Shown piece after piece: positions 25,841 through 33,392 of a stretch of 44,137 nucleotides of DNA (position 1 is the stretch's first letter; every line of letters starts with the position of its first letter). Below the pieces are notes generated by a model. The model saw nothing but the letters and a program-made list of their open reading frames with translations, was not told the origin of the DNA and did not search any database. The DNA is taken from positions 1,774,668 to 1,818,804 of the forward strand of contig CP070648.1 in assembly GCA_020354555.1 (NCBI GenBank), read 5' to 3'. Source of the stretch: Armatimonadota bacterium (lineage in GTDB: Bacteria > Armatimonadota > Hebobacteria > GCA-020354555 > CP070648). Both the position numbers and the translations under genes were made by a program.

Positions 25841-27016
25841 TCAGCCCTCATCCTCGTCGAGGTCCCCCTCGCCCAGTTGCGCAGCGCGCACGCGATCCGG
25901 CGATGGCGCGTGCGCGGGAGCGGGCGCCTTGGCGCCCGGCCGCTTCATGATCACCGTGCGGATGGGGAATGGGATCTCGATGCCTTCCTCCTTGAAGCGC
26001 CGGTGCAGCGCCTTGACAAACTCGGATTGAAGGACGTACTGGCTGCCGAATTCATGGACGCGCAGCACCGTGACGAAGGTGATAGCGAAATCCCCGAATT
26101 CCTTCCAGCGCACGACCGGCTCCCAGTCGAGGGCAGAGCCGGGCACCCGCTGCATCACTTCCCGAGCGACCTCAATCGTAACGTCCTCGACGTGCTGCAG
26201 ATCGCTGTCGTAGGCGACGCCGCACCACACGTACACCGACATCTCCTGCTTGGGCAGGAAGTAATTCGTCAGCACGCTTTGGCTGAGCTTCTGGTTCGGA
26301 ATCACGACCACGTTGTTCGCCCACAACCGCACCTTCGTATTGCGCCAGCCGATTTCCTCGACAAACCCTTCCTCGCCGGACTCGAGCTTGACGAAGTCCC
26401 CGACCGCAACCGGCCGGTCGATATTGAGATAAAGCCCGGCGAACAGGTTCGCGAGGGTGTCCTGGAGCGCGAGCGCGATGGCGAGGCCCCCGATGGCGCC
26501 GCCGGCGAGTAGCGGGCTGATCGAGACCCCTGCCGCTTGCAGCACATATAGAATGCCGATGGAGAGCACGGCGATGTTGACGATCTTGCGCGCGAGGCCC
26601 GCCTGCGAGCTGATGTCCCGTGGGTGCTCTGCGTGCTCCGCGGCGCGTTGCACATACCACGATACAATTGCGTTGAACAGCCTGAGCAAGGTGATGACGG
26701 CGAGCACGGCCCATGCGACGGCCAAGGCCTTGCCGAGCCACTTGCTCGCAAGCTCGTTGGACTGGACGGCCTGAAGGGTGTTGAGGGAATGGTAGATTCC
26801 GAGCAGGAGCAGGCCCCAAATGATCAGGCCGCGCACCGGCACCAAAACCAGGTCATCGAGTTCGGTGTCGGTTCGCCTCACCAGGGGTCTCAGGATGCGC
26901 AGCCACAGCAGCCGCACCGCGAGCATTGCGAGGAGAAAGGCGCAGAATACGACGCTCGCGACCAAGGCATCCTTCGCCCACGGGGCAAGCTCTCGCAGTG
27001 CATCCACCATTGACAC
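25841..27016 (-). CDS. MscS-family mechanosensitive ion channel
   Basis: 391 residues. Four or five transmembrane helices lie in the first 200 residues. The last is the pore helix ISPLLAGGAIGGLAIALALQDTL, rich in Gly and Ala as in MscS TM3. The beta domain follows (VGDFVKLESGEEGFVEEIGW, then VVVIPNQKLSQSVL) and a C-terminal alpha/beta vestibule. The last 30 residues are Pro/Ala- then acid-rich (EGDLDEDEG). It opens under hypo-osmotic membrane tension. AAGGAG stands 7 nt before the ATG. It is a monocistronic-looking gene unrelated to its neighbours. Confidence 0.92.
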   Translation of the reverse strand: MSMVDALRELAPWAKDALVASVVFCAFLLAMLAVRLLWLRILRPLVRRTDTELDDLVLVPVRGLIIWGLLLLGIYHSLNTLQAVQSNELASKWLGKALAVAWAVLAVITLLRLFNAIVSWYVQRAAEHAEHPRDISSQAGLARKIVNIAVLSIGILYVLQAAGVSISPLLAGGAIGGLAIALALQDTLANLFAGLYLNIDRPVAVGDFVKLESGEEGFVEEIGWRNTKVRLWANNVVVIPNQKLSQSVLTNYFLPKQEMSVYVWCGVAYDSDLQHVEDVTIEVAREVMQRVPGSALDWEPVVRWKEFGDFAITFVTVLRVHEFGSQYVLQSEFVKALHRRFKEEGIEIPFPIRTVIMKRPGAKAPAPAHAPSPDRVRAAQLGEGDLDEDEG

Positions 27017-27067
27017 GCTCCTTCCCTGGTTCCAGTCAGCTCGCGCCGTAAGTGGCGACGCGCTCGG

Positions 27068-27661
27068 CTACTCAGCGGGCCGGCTGCCGGGCGCGACGAG
27101 CCGACGGCCTGCCTCCCGGGCCTGCTCGATCGTCTCCGGCCGCGACCACACGTCGCCCAGGGAGTCTATGCCGTTGACGAGCACGGGCGGTGTCGCCTCG
27201 ACATCGAGTACGTGAAACACCGGTCTGATCACCGCCAGCGCTCCGTCGAACATCGTCGGGATGCGCGTGCCGCTGGTCGAGATGAAGAGCCCCTTGCGGC
27301 CCTCAGGTCGCGGCGCGACGAGTTGCTTCACGACATACTTCTCCGCCCAGCATGCCTGACAGCGGTCGAACACCGCCTTCAGCCAGGCGCTCACGCTCCC
27401 AAAGAAGATGGGCGACGCGATAATGAGCCGTTCGGCGGTACGCAGCAGCGGATAGATCTGTTGCATGTCGTCGCGGACGACGCAGAGCCCTGTCTCGCCA
27501 CACCCGCCGCAGGCGCGACACGGCGATATGGTCATGTCGCCGACGCGAAAAGCGTGCACCTCAGCCGCACCGCCCTCCGACGCGCCCTCGACTGCCGCGT
27601 GCATCAGAGCCTCGCTATTGCTCCGTTTGCGAGGGCTACCCGCGAGCGCAAGAATCCTCAC
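27068..27661 (-). CDS. Flavodoxin-family (NADPH-dependent FMN reductase/iron-sulfur flavoprotein-like) protein
   Basis: 197 residues. RILALAGSPRKRSNSEAL is the FMN phosphate-binding loop, and SPIFFGSVSAWLKAVFDRC is the second flavin loop. Between them CRACGGCGETGLC is the cysteine-rich segment of the iron-sulfur flavoprotein (Isf)-like group, which may hold an Fe-S cluster or act as redox thiols. It is a cytoplasmic electron-transfer protein or quinone/metal reductase with unknown partner. The GTG at 27661 is preferred because AAGGA lies 8 nt upstream; the ATG three codons earlier has no spacing to that site. Confidence 0.88.
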   Translation of the reverse strand: MRILALAGSPRKRSNSEALMHAAVEGASEGGAAEVHAFRVGDMTISPCRACGGCGETGLCVVRDDMQQIYPLLRTAERLIIASPIFFGSVSAWLKAVFDRCQACWAEKYVVKQLVAPRPEGRKGLFISTSGTRIPTMFDGALAVIRPVFHVLDVEATPPVLVNGIDSLGDVWSRPETIEQAREAGRRLVAPGSRPAE

Positions 27662-27736
27662 GACTAGCATCCTTGTGGGTGCTGAGACTGGACTTCCCAG
27701 TGTATCGAGGTTCTACGTCTTGACCGCGAAGCCTGC

Positions 27737-27771
27737 CTGAAAGCTCGACAGACCCGCGTTCGAGTGTTCAG
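27737..27771. promoter_or_regulatory. Imperfect 12-nt inverted repeat in a divergent intergenic region
   Basis: CTGAAAGCTCGA (27737-27748) and TCGAGTGTTCAG (27760-27771) pair at 10 of 12 positions around 11 nt. It lies in the 230-base gap between the flavoprotein (-) and the putative lipoprotein (+), where both promoters must be. It is a possible operator; I see no clear promoter elements beside it. Confidence 0.3.
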
Positions 27772-27891
27772 CATCCGGCCTGCCCCGGGCCGATTGCGCT
27801 GGCCGAGGCACGCAACGTCGATTCCCGTTGCAGGTGCCGAGGTGTCGCTGCGTCGAACAACAGTGCGAAGACTCCCGAGGAGAGATGCAGT

Positions 27892-28515
27892 ATGTTGTTC
27901 AGACATGCCAAGGACGCTCAGTTGAAGATGGGGCGTCTCGTTGCCATCATTGTCGCGGTCGGCGCGGTCATCGCGCTGCCGTCGTGCGGCGGCAAGTCGG
28001 AGCCCGTCAAGCCGATTGGGGAGTGGACGGCTTACAACGCGGAGGGCGGCGATTACAGCATGGAAGTCCCGGCTGACTGGACACGCACTGAACGAGGCGG
28101 CGCAGGGGGGTTCGAGACGACGGTGCGCGCGAACCGGAGCAACTGGGTAGTGGTGAAGAAGCAGATTCTGCCCGGCGGGATGGAGGCGAAGCTGAACCGC
28201 AGCGATACGCGCGAGCCGGCGATCATCGAGGCGGTCCAAGGGCACTACGGCAAACTGGAGTCGGGATTCGAGGAGTTCCGCGGCGACGCGCCTGAAGTTG
28301 GCGACGCGGGGGGCGCGATGGCCGGGTTCGGCAGTTTCACGTGCAGTAAGAAGGCCGGTTTCGGCGGAGGCACGGTTGACTTGATGGGCAGCACCGTGCT
28401 CATATTCGGGCTGAACAATGTGTACGTCTTCGATGCGTTCGCGGACGCCGAATCGGCCGATGTGGTGACGGCAGCTCTCGAGCGCATGCTCGACACGTTC
28501 AAGTTCGAGGAGTAG
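27892..28515 (+). CDS. Putative lipoprotein with PsbP/DUF1795-like fold
   Basis: 207 residues. The N-terminal signal (GRLVAIIVAVGAVIALPSC) ends in a lipobox-like ALPS-C with C32, though proline at -2 is atypical. The mature domain begins GDYSMEVPADWTR, a pattern seen in small PsbP-like or DUF1795 extracytoplasmic proteins (the -y-i-P-dW motif). It ends ALERMLDTFKFEE, also typical (an a-L-f helix and final strand). There is no enzymatic motif. GAGGAGAG lies 7 nt before the ATG. It is followed after 66 nt by the ferredoxin-nitroreductase gene, with no evident functional link. Confidence 0.75.
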   Translation: MLFRHAKDAQLKMGRLVAIIVAVGAVIALPSCGGKSEPVKPIGEWTAYNAEGGDYSMEVPADWTRTERGGAGGFETTVRANRSNWVVVKKQILPGGMEAKLNRSDTREPAIIEAVQGHYGKLESGFEEFRGDAPEVGDAGGAMAGFGSFTCSKKAGFGGGTVDLMGSTVLIFGLNNVYVFDAFADAESADVVTAALERMLDTFKFEE

Positions 28516-28581
28516 GCGCGGCTCGCGGCAGCCGCGCGCGGCTACCGCGGATGGTGAAGCCGTATCAAGAAGGGAGTGAAT

Positions 28582-29448
28582 GTGGGCAACATAGGGGTCG
28601 ATCTCGATAAGTGCGTCGCGTGCGGGGCATGTGTCGAAGAGTGTCCGGCTTACGTTTTCTCCATGGCCGAAGATGGGGCTTCGGTGGTCGCGGAGGAGCG
28701 GTGCATAGTCTGCGGCCACTGCGTTGCGGTGTGCCCGGAGGACGCCGTATCGCACCGCGGGTTGGCGGGCACGTACGACGCATTCGACGCCGCCCTGGCG
28801 GTGGACCCGGCGGCGGCGCAGCAGTTGATTCGCTCGCGTCGCAGCATTCGCTGCTTCACGGAGGATCCGGTTTCAGACGATGACCTGGCGACGCTTCTGA
28901 ACGCGGCGGTATATGCCCCCAGCGCGCACAACGACCAGCCGTGGCAGTTCGCCGTGATCCGCGGGCGCGACAAGTTGTCGGCAGTGGCCGACGCCGCCGT
29001 CACCTTCATGCACGGTGTGCTCCGTCAACTCGACAGCCCGCAAGGGCGAGAGGCGCTCGCCGCCGCCCTCCCGCCTGCGATGTTCGAGACGCTCAAGGAG
29101 ATAGAACCATCGCTGCGACTCATCGTCGCCGCGCACCGGGCGGGGAATGATATCATCTTTCGCGGAGCGACGGCGCTGATCGTCATTCACGCACCGCGCG
29201 CGATGCCGTCGGGTGTCGAAGACGCTCACTACGCGGCGGCGAACATCATGCTCATGGCCCATGCGATGAACCTGGGTACCTGCCTGATAGGCTATTTGGC
29301 CGGGCCTGCGCGCTACAGTCGCGACGTCGCAGCCGCTGCGGGCGTGCCGCCGGAGAATGAGTTGTGCGTTGCGCTGGTCGTGGGGCATCCAAAACATTCG
29401 TATCCGCGCATCGTGCCGCGCCGGCAGGCGCCGATCGAGTGGCTGTAA
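28582..29448 (+). CDS. Ferredoxin-nitroreductase fusion protein
   Basis: 288 residues. Two [4Fe-4S] ferredoxin motifs at the N-terminus (CVACGACVEECP from C11, and CIVCGHCVAVCP) are followed by a nitroreductase-fold flavoenzyme: SRRSIRCFTEDPVSDDDL, then APSAHNDQPWQFAVI for FMN binding, and the C-terminal MLMAHAMNLGTCLIGY. The ferredoxin part can deliver electrons straight to FMN, so the substrate may be reduced without NAD(P)H. The architecture is widespread in anaerobes and facultative anaerobes; substrates are unknown. The start is the GTG at 28582, with AAGGGAG about 5 nt upstream. An in-frame GTG two codons earlier overlaps that ribosome site. Confidence 0.9.
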   Translation: MGNIGVDLDKCVACGACVEECPAYVFSMAEDGASVVAEERCIVCGHCVAVCPEDAVSHRGLAGTYDAFDAALAVDPAAAQQLIRSRRSIRCFTEDPVSDDDLATLLNAAVYAPSAHNDQPWQFAVIRGRDKLSAVADAAVTFMHGVLRQLDSPQGREALAAALPPAMFETLKEIEPSLRLIVAAHRAGNDIIFRGATALIVIHAPRAMPSGVEDAHYAAANIMLMAHAMNLGTCLIGYLAGPARYSRDVAAAAGVPPENELCVALVVGHPKHSYPRIVPRRQAPIEWL

Positions 29449-29531
29449 CGCAGCGTACACAGCGGATGGCGACGGTCACGGCGTGCCGCGCGCAACGAAG
29501 CAATCACCGCAAATCGCCATCGGTGTGGGGT

Positions 29532-29560
29532 TTGCATTAGCAGGGCGGTCGTGGTATAAT
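29532..29560 (+). promoter_or_regulatory. Sigma-70 promoter for the lpxC operon
   Basis: TTGCAT (29532-29537) and a perfect TATAAT (29555-29560) are separated by exactly 17 nt, in the 174-base gap before lpxC. Start of transcription is expected near 29566-29568, giving a leader of about 55 nt. In such GC-rich DNA a chance match this good is unlikely. Confidence 0.8.
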
Positions 29561-29565
29561 GCTGC

Positions 29566-29607
29566 GTCGCGGGATGTCGCAGCAGAAGTCAAACTCCAAC
29601 CCGCGAC
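29566..29607 (+). promoter_or_regulatory. Leader hairpin abutting the lpxC ribosome site
   Basis: GTCGCGGG (29566-29573) and CCCGCGAC (29600-29607) are a perfect 8-bp inverted repeat. The 3' arm ends directly at the ribosome site AGGCGGAG (29608-29614). The 5' arm coincides with the predicted transcription start. A second, overlapping repeat GCTGCG (29561-29566) with CGCAGC (29578-29583) lies at the start site itself. The first could affect lpxC translation and the second could be an operator; both roles are inferred. Confidence 0.45.
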
Positions 29608-29622
29608 AGGCGGAGTAACAGC

Positions 29623-30447
29623 ATGGCCGCTCGTACCACTCTGGCCCGCCCCATTACGACTGATGGAGTGGGCCTGCATTCTGGTAAGCCTTGCCTCATC
29701 GAACTCAGCCCAGCCCGTTCCGGCGAGGGCAAAGTGTTCACGCTTGCCGACGCGCCGAGCGTGACGGCGGTCGCGAGCCACGTCGTGCGCTGGGAGCGCT
29801 GCGTGGCGCTGGGCAACTCGGCGGGGTCGGTGTACACCGTGGAGCACCTGCTTTCGGCACTGCACGGGATGGGGGTTCACGACGTCCACATCAAGGTCAA
29901 CGGGCCCGAGATCCCGGCGATGGACGGCAGCGCCCTCGGGTTCGTGAAGTTGATTGATGAAGCGGGGCTGCGCCGTAACGGCCGGCTGCGTCGCTACCAC
30001 CTGCGCTCGGCGGTGTGGGTGCAGGAGAACGGCAGACTGCTCATCGCACTGCCGTCAAACGAATTCCGCATCAGTTGCGTCGTGGACTATTCCCATCCGC
30101 ACCTCGGCCGCCAATTCGCCTCGTTTCGCGTTGACCCCGAGACGTTTCGCAATGAAATCGCGCCTGCCCGCACGTTCTGCTTCGAGGAGGACATCAAGGA
30201 GTTGCGCGCCGCGGGTCTGGCCATGGGCGGGTCGGCGAAGAACGCGCTGGTCATCGGCAATCGGGGCTACACGTCGCCGCTCGTCTTCGCGGACGAGGTC
30301 GTGCGCCACAAGGTGCTGGACCTCATCGGCGACACGAGCCTGGTCGGCGTGCCGTTCACCGCTCACATCGTGGCCGTCCGCCCCGGACACCGGCTCAACG
30401 TCAGGCTCGCCCGCGAACTCGCCGCCGGATTGGGCGTGGACGCGTAG
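29623..30447 (+). CDS. lpxC: UDP-3-O-acyl-N-acetylglucosamine deacetylase LpxC
   Basis: 274-residue zinc deacetylase catalysing the committed step of lipid A synthesis in the cytoplasm. The zinc and catalytic residues are recognisable: E74 and H75 in TVEHLLSALHGMGVHD, the IPAMDGSA motif at 98-104, H229 and D233 in RHKVLDLIGD, and H256 in GHRLN. The length is slightly short (E. coli 305), with the difference in loops and the C-terminus. No FabZ domain is fused. AGGCGGAG lies 8 nt before the ATG. It heads the LPS cluster and has its own sigma-70 promoter and structured leader. Confidence 0.96.
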   Translation: MAARTTLARPITTDGVGLHSGKPCLIELSPARSGEGKVFTLADAPSVTAVASHVVRWERCVALGNSAGSVYTVEHLLSALHGMGVHDVHIKVNGPEIPAMDGSALGFVKLIDEAGLRRNGRLRRYHLRSAVWVQENGRLLIALPSNEFRISCVVDYSHPHLGRQFASFRVDPETFRNEIAPARTFCFEEDIKELRAAGLAMGGSAKNALVIGNRGYTSPLVFADEVVRHKVLDLIGDTSLVGVPFTAHIVAVRPGHRLNVRLARELAAGLGVDA

Positions 30448-30765
30448 TCGTTGGCCTCAGGAGCGCTGCCGTCCACTCCACCGCTCGCACCACGGTCTGC
30501 GGCCCATCGCATGGATGCGAAGCCCTGCTTGCCGACGCACGCCTGAGAGAGCGGCACAATCGGCGGGGTCGAGCGGAGCCGTCGTCGGATGACGCGTGAC
30601 GGCGCGCGCTTTCCCCAGCCGTCATGCATCGGGCTCGGCATCGGCCAATCTGGGCGCTCCACCTCCGGAAGGCGAAGGGCTGGGTGAAGCGGAATAGGTA
30701 CTGGCGATCCTTGGCAGGAACCACGAGCAAGGGGCGTTGACATTCGATAGTCCACAGGTGAAGCC
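30448..30765. other. Non-coding gap between lpxC and lpxA
   Basis: 318 bases without a credible gene on either strand. In many bacteria fabZ or lpxD sits here; no trace of either was found. GCCGTC (30578-30583) with GACGGC (30598-30603) forms a weak 6-bp hairpin. TTGACA at 30737 has no matching -10 and is too close to the lpxA start to serve it. Confidence 0.5.
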
Positions 30766-31629
30766 GTGACTAGCCATCACCCAACCGCCATAATCAATGA
30801 AGGCGCGCAACTCGGCGTTGATGTCAGTGTCGGCGCATACGCGATCATCAGCGGGCAGGCCGTGATCGGCGATCGGTGCCGGATCGGCCCACACGTGTTC
30901 ATTGACGGCCACACCCAGATCGGGGCAGACACCGAGATCCTGTTCTGCGCCGCACTGGGGTGCCCGCCGCAGGACCGCAAGTACAAGGGCGAGCCGACGT
31001 CGCTCATCATCGGCGAGCGCAACATCATACACGAGTACGTGACGATCCACCGCGGCAGCCGCGAGGGCACCGCGACCCGGGTGGGTGACGACAACATGAT
31101 CATGGCCTACAGCCACCTCGGCCACAACTGCGACGTCGGCTCCGGCGTCACCATGGTCAACAACGCGGTCGTGGCGGGGCACGTCGTGATCGAGGACCGG
31201 GCCATGATCAGCGGGCTGGTGGGGATCCACCAGTTTACTCGGATTGGCAAGCTGGCGATGGTGGCCGGGTATTCGAGGGTGGTGCAGGATGTCCCGCCTT
31301 TCATGATCGCCGAGGGGAGCCCGGCGCGCGTACGCGGGCTCAATGTGGTGGGCCTGCGGCGGGCGGGCGTTGACGCCGACGCGCGCAACCTGCTCAAATC
31401 CGCCTACCGCATTCTCTACCGCTCAGGGCTCAACCTGTCCCAGGCGCTGGATCACATCGCCGAGGAACTGGAGGAGACCCCGGAGCTGCAGTATCTCGTG
31501 GACTTCCTCAATCAGTTGAAGTTTGGCTACGTCGGCCGGCAGTTCGACCGGCCGCCGTCGGGGCCGCCGGTTGCGGCAGAACCGGCGGACGAGGAAGAGG
31601 CACTGGACGACGAGGCGGGGCCGAGTTGA
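30766..31629 (+). CDS. lpxA: Acyl-ACP-UDP-N-acetylglucosamine O-acyltransferase LpxA
   Basis: 287 residues starting at GTG with AGGTGA 4 nt upstream. Hexapeptide repeats form the left-handed beta helix (VSVGAY, AVIGDRCRIGPHVFIDGHTQIGADTEI onward). The catalytic base is H120 in YSHLGHNC. The C-terminal helical part has the LpxA signature RGLNVVGLRRAGVD. It adds the 3-O-acyl chain to UDP-GlcNAc, the first step of lipid A. A Pro- and acid-rich tail of about 25 residues (PADEEEALDDEAG) exceeds the usual 262-residue length and is probably disordered. It is followed by lpxB after 22 nt. Confidence 0.95.
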   Translation: MTSHHPTAIINEGAQLGVDVSVGAYAIISGQAVIGDRCRIGPHVFIDGHTQIGADTEILFCAALGCPPQDRKYKGEPTSLIIGERNIIHEYVTIHRGSREGTATRVGDDNMIMAYSHLGHNCDVGSGVTMVNNAVVAGHVVIEDRAMISGLVGIHQFTRIGKLAMVAGYSRVVQDVPPFMIAEGSPARVRGLNVVGLRRAGVDADARNLLKSAYRILYRSGLNLSQALDHIAEELEETPELQYLVDFLNQLKFGYVGRQFDRPPSGPPVAAEPADEEEALDDEAGPS

Positions 31630-31651
31630 CGCGCCGCCGGGAGCCGGCGTT

Positions 31652-32833
31652 ATGGAAGTGTTCATAGTCGCCGGTGAACCGTCGGGCGACCGCCAGGGCG
31701 GCGCGCTCGCGCAGGAGATTCGACGCCTCGAACCGCGCGTGAGGATTGCCGGGGTCGGCGGCCGCGCCATGGCAGCCGCGGGCGCGGCCCTGGTGTTCGA
31801 CAGTTCGGGCTGGGCCGCCATCGGGGTGGGGGAGGCGCTCAAGAAGATACCGGGCCTGTGGCTCAAGCAGCGGGCCATGGTGCGGCGGCTCCGCGAGCGG
31901 CCCCCGGCCGTGCTGATACTGATAGACTTCGGCGCATTCAACCTGCGGCTGGCAACAGCGATTCAAGGAACCGGCATCCCCATCCTGTACTACTTCCCTC
32001 CTCGCTCCTGGTCGCGAGATGCCCCAACCGGCGACCTGACTCAACTGGTGGATGCGATTGCGACGCCGTTTCCGTGGTCACAGCGGGTGCTGTCGGGCGG
32101 CAGAGCCCAGGTACGCTGGGTAGGTCATCCACTGGTGGAGCAGGTGCGGCCGGCATTATCGCCTGCGGCCGCGCGGGAGCGCTGGGCAATCGGCGAGGAT
32201 GAGCGCGTGGTCGCGGTCGCGCCCGGTAGCCGGGCGCAGGAGCTGCGTTACCTGCTGCCGGAACTCCTCGGCGCGGCGAGACTCCTCAACGCTGATGTTG
32301 CGGATCTGCGCTGGGTAGCAAGCGCGGCGCCCGGAGTGCGGGAGGAGCAGCTCCGGCAGAGGTTCGCACGGGTCGGCATAGAACCGATTGTCGTGGGCGG
32401 GCTGAACCCGGACCTGCTGCAGATCGCCGATCTCGCGCTCGTTACATCTGGGACGGCGACGCTCGAGTTGGCGATCCTGGAAGTGCCGATGGTCGTGGTG
32501 TACAAGGTGTCGCCGACGACGCGCTTGCAGTACGAGGTCGTGCGCAGAATGCGGGGGCCGCTCCGGTATATCGCGATGCCCAACGTGATCGCGCAGCGCG
32601 CCGTCGTGCCGGAACTAATCCAGGAGCGAGCCGGCGCGGCGTCAATCGCGGCCGAAGGGCGCAGGCTTCTCGACGACCGCGCCGCGGCCGAAGAGATACG
32701 CCGCGAGCTGCGCGCAGTCGTCGCGGAACTCGGACCGCCCGGCGCGTCCGCACGCACCGCGGCGATGGCGCTCGCGCTTGCCCGCCGCCAACCGATCGAA
32801 GATGGATGTATCGCGTTTCCTGTTCCTCAATAG
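31652..32833 (+). CDS. lpxB: Lipid-A-disaccharide synthase LpxB
   Basis: 393-residue GT19 enzyme that joins 2,3-diacylglucosamine-1-phosphate to UDP-2,3-diacylglucosamine on the inner membrane. Motifs are the N-terminal VFIVAGEPSGDRQGG, the central LILIDFGAFNLRLA and VRWVGHPLVE, then VAVAPGSRAQELRYLLP and LVTSGTATLELAI in the nucleotide-binding half. The usual VSPxVWAW segment reads YYFPPRSWSRDA, a divergent form. A GGGAG is 8 nt before the ATG, and this start begins exactly at the conserved first beta strand. The 3' end overlaps the following membrane methyltransferase gene by 32 nt. Confidence 0.93.
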   Translation: MEVFIVAGEPSGDRQGGALAQEIRRLEPRVRIAGVGGRAMAAAGAALVFDSSGWAAIGVGEALKKIPGLWLKQRAMVRRLRERPPAVLILIDFGAFNLRLATAIQGTGIPILYYFPPRSWSRDAPTGDLTQLVDAIATPFPWSQRVLSGGRAQVRWVGHPLVEQVRPALSPAAARERWAIGEDERVVAVAPGSRAQELRYLLPELLGAARLLNADVADLRWVASAAPGVREEQLRQRFARVGIEPIVVGGLNPDLLQIADLALVTSGTATLELAILEVPMVVVYKVSPTTRLQYEVVRRMRGPLRYIAMPNVIAQRAVVPELIQERAGAASIAAEGRRLLDDRAAAEEIRRELRAVVAELGPPGASARTAAMALALARRQPIEDGCIAFPVPQ

Positions 32834-33392
32834 GATGATTGCGACGCGGCTTGCGGCCGTCGTCATCGTTGCCGCTTTTTGGCTGCTCGACGTGCGGCCG
32901 GGCGTGGGCGCGCTGGCGGCCGGCACGCTGCTCGCGCTCGCCGGCGAGGCCCTTAGATTCTGGGCCGCCGGTCATTTGGTCAAGGACCAGGTACTCACCG
33001 TGACGGGTCCCTTCGCGCATACTCGGCACCCGCTGTACGTGGGCAGCACGCTCATCGGCATTGGGCTCTGCGTCGGCTCCCACATCTGGTGGTCCTACAT
33101 ATTGTTCGTCGTGGTCGTCGCAGCGTTCTACGTGCCGACGGCACTATACGAGGAGAAGCGGCTGACGCGCACGTACGGGGACGCGTACGTGCGCTACCGT
33201 GGAGCCGTGCCCGCACTAGGCGTCAGACTGAGCAAGTATCGCGCGCTCGCATCGGGTGCGAACGATGACTCGGACAGCGGGTTTGCCTGGCGGCGGATAC
33301 CGAGAAACCTGGAGCAGTACGCGGCTGCTTCGACGCTGCTCCTGCTCGCCGCGCTGTGGGCGAAGCTCGCCTTCGTCGGAGGTGGCGTGTGA
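32802..33392 (+). CDS. ICMT-family membrane methyltransferase, candidate lipid A phosphate methyltransferase (LmtA-like)
   Basis: 196 residues with about five hydrophobic helices. The SAM-binding ICMT/PEMT signature is present: GPFAHTRHPLYVG (69-81) and YEEKRLTRTYGDAYVRY with RGAVPAL after it (116-138). Eukaryotic ICMT methylates prenylcysteine, and bacterial homologues have varied targets. In Leptospira the family member LmtA methylates the 1-phosphate of lipid A. Here the gene overlaps lpxB by 32 nt and msbA by 4 nt (GTGA), placing it between synthesis of the lipid A disaccharide and its flippase, so a lipid A or precursor substrate is the natural inference. An ATG at 32835 is an alternative start. 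The C-terminal extra helix (175-194) is unusual. Confidence 0.82.
   Translation: MDVSRFLFLNRMIATRLAAVVIVAAFWLLDVRPGVGALAAGTLLALAGEALRFWAAGHLVKDQVLTVTGPFAHTRHPLYVGSTLIGIGLCVGSHIWWSYILFVVVVAAFYVPTALYEEKRLTRTYGDAYVRYRGAVPALGVRLSKYRALASGANDDSDSGFAWRRIPRNLEQYAAASTLLLLAALWAKLAFVGGGV

Noticed and set aside
30737-30742. TTGACA as a -35 element for lpxA
   Set aside because: No -10 sequence occurs at 16-18 nt, and a transcript from here would start at or beyond the lpxA GTG.
30448-30765. Possible fabZ or lpxD remnant between lpxC and lpxA
   Set aside because: All frames were read and none shows the HxxxxPxxPG dehydratase motif or hexapeptide repeats.
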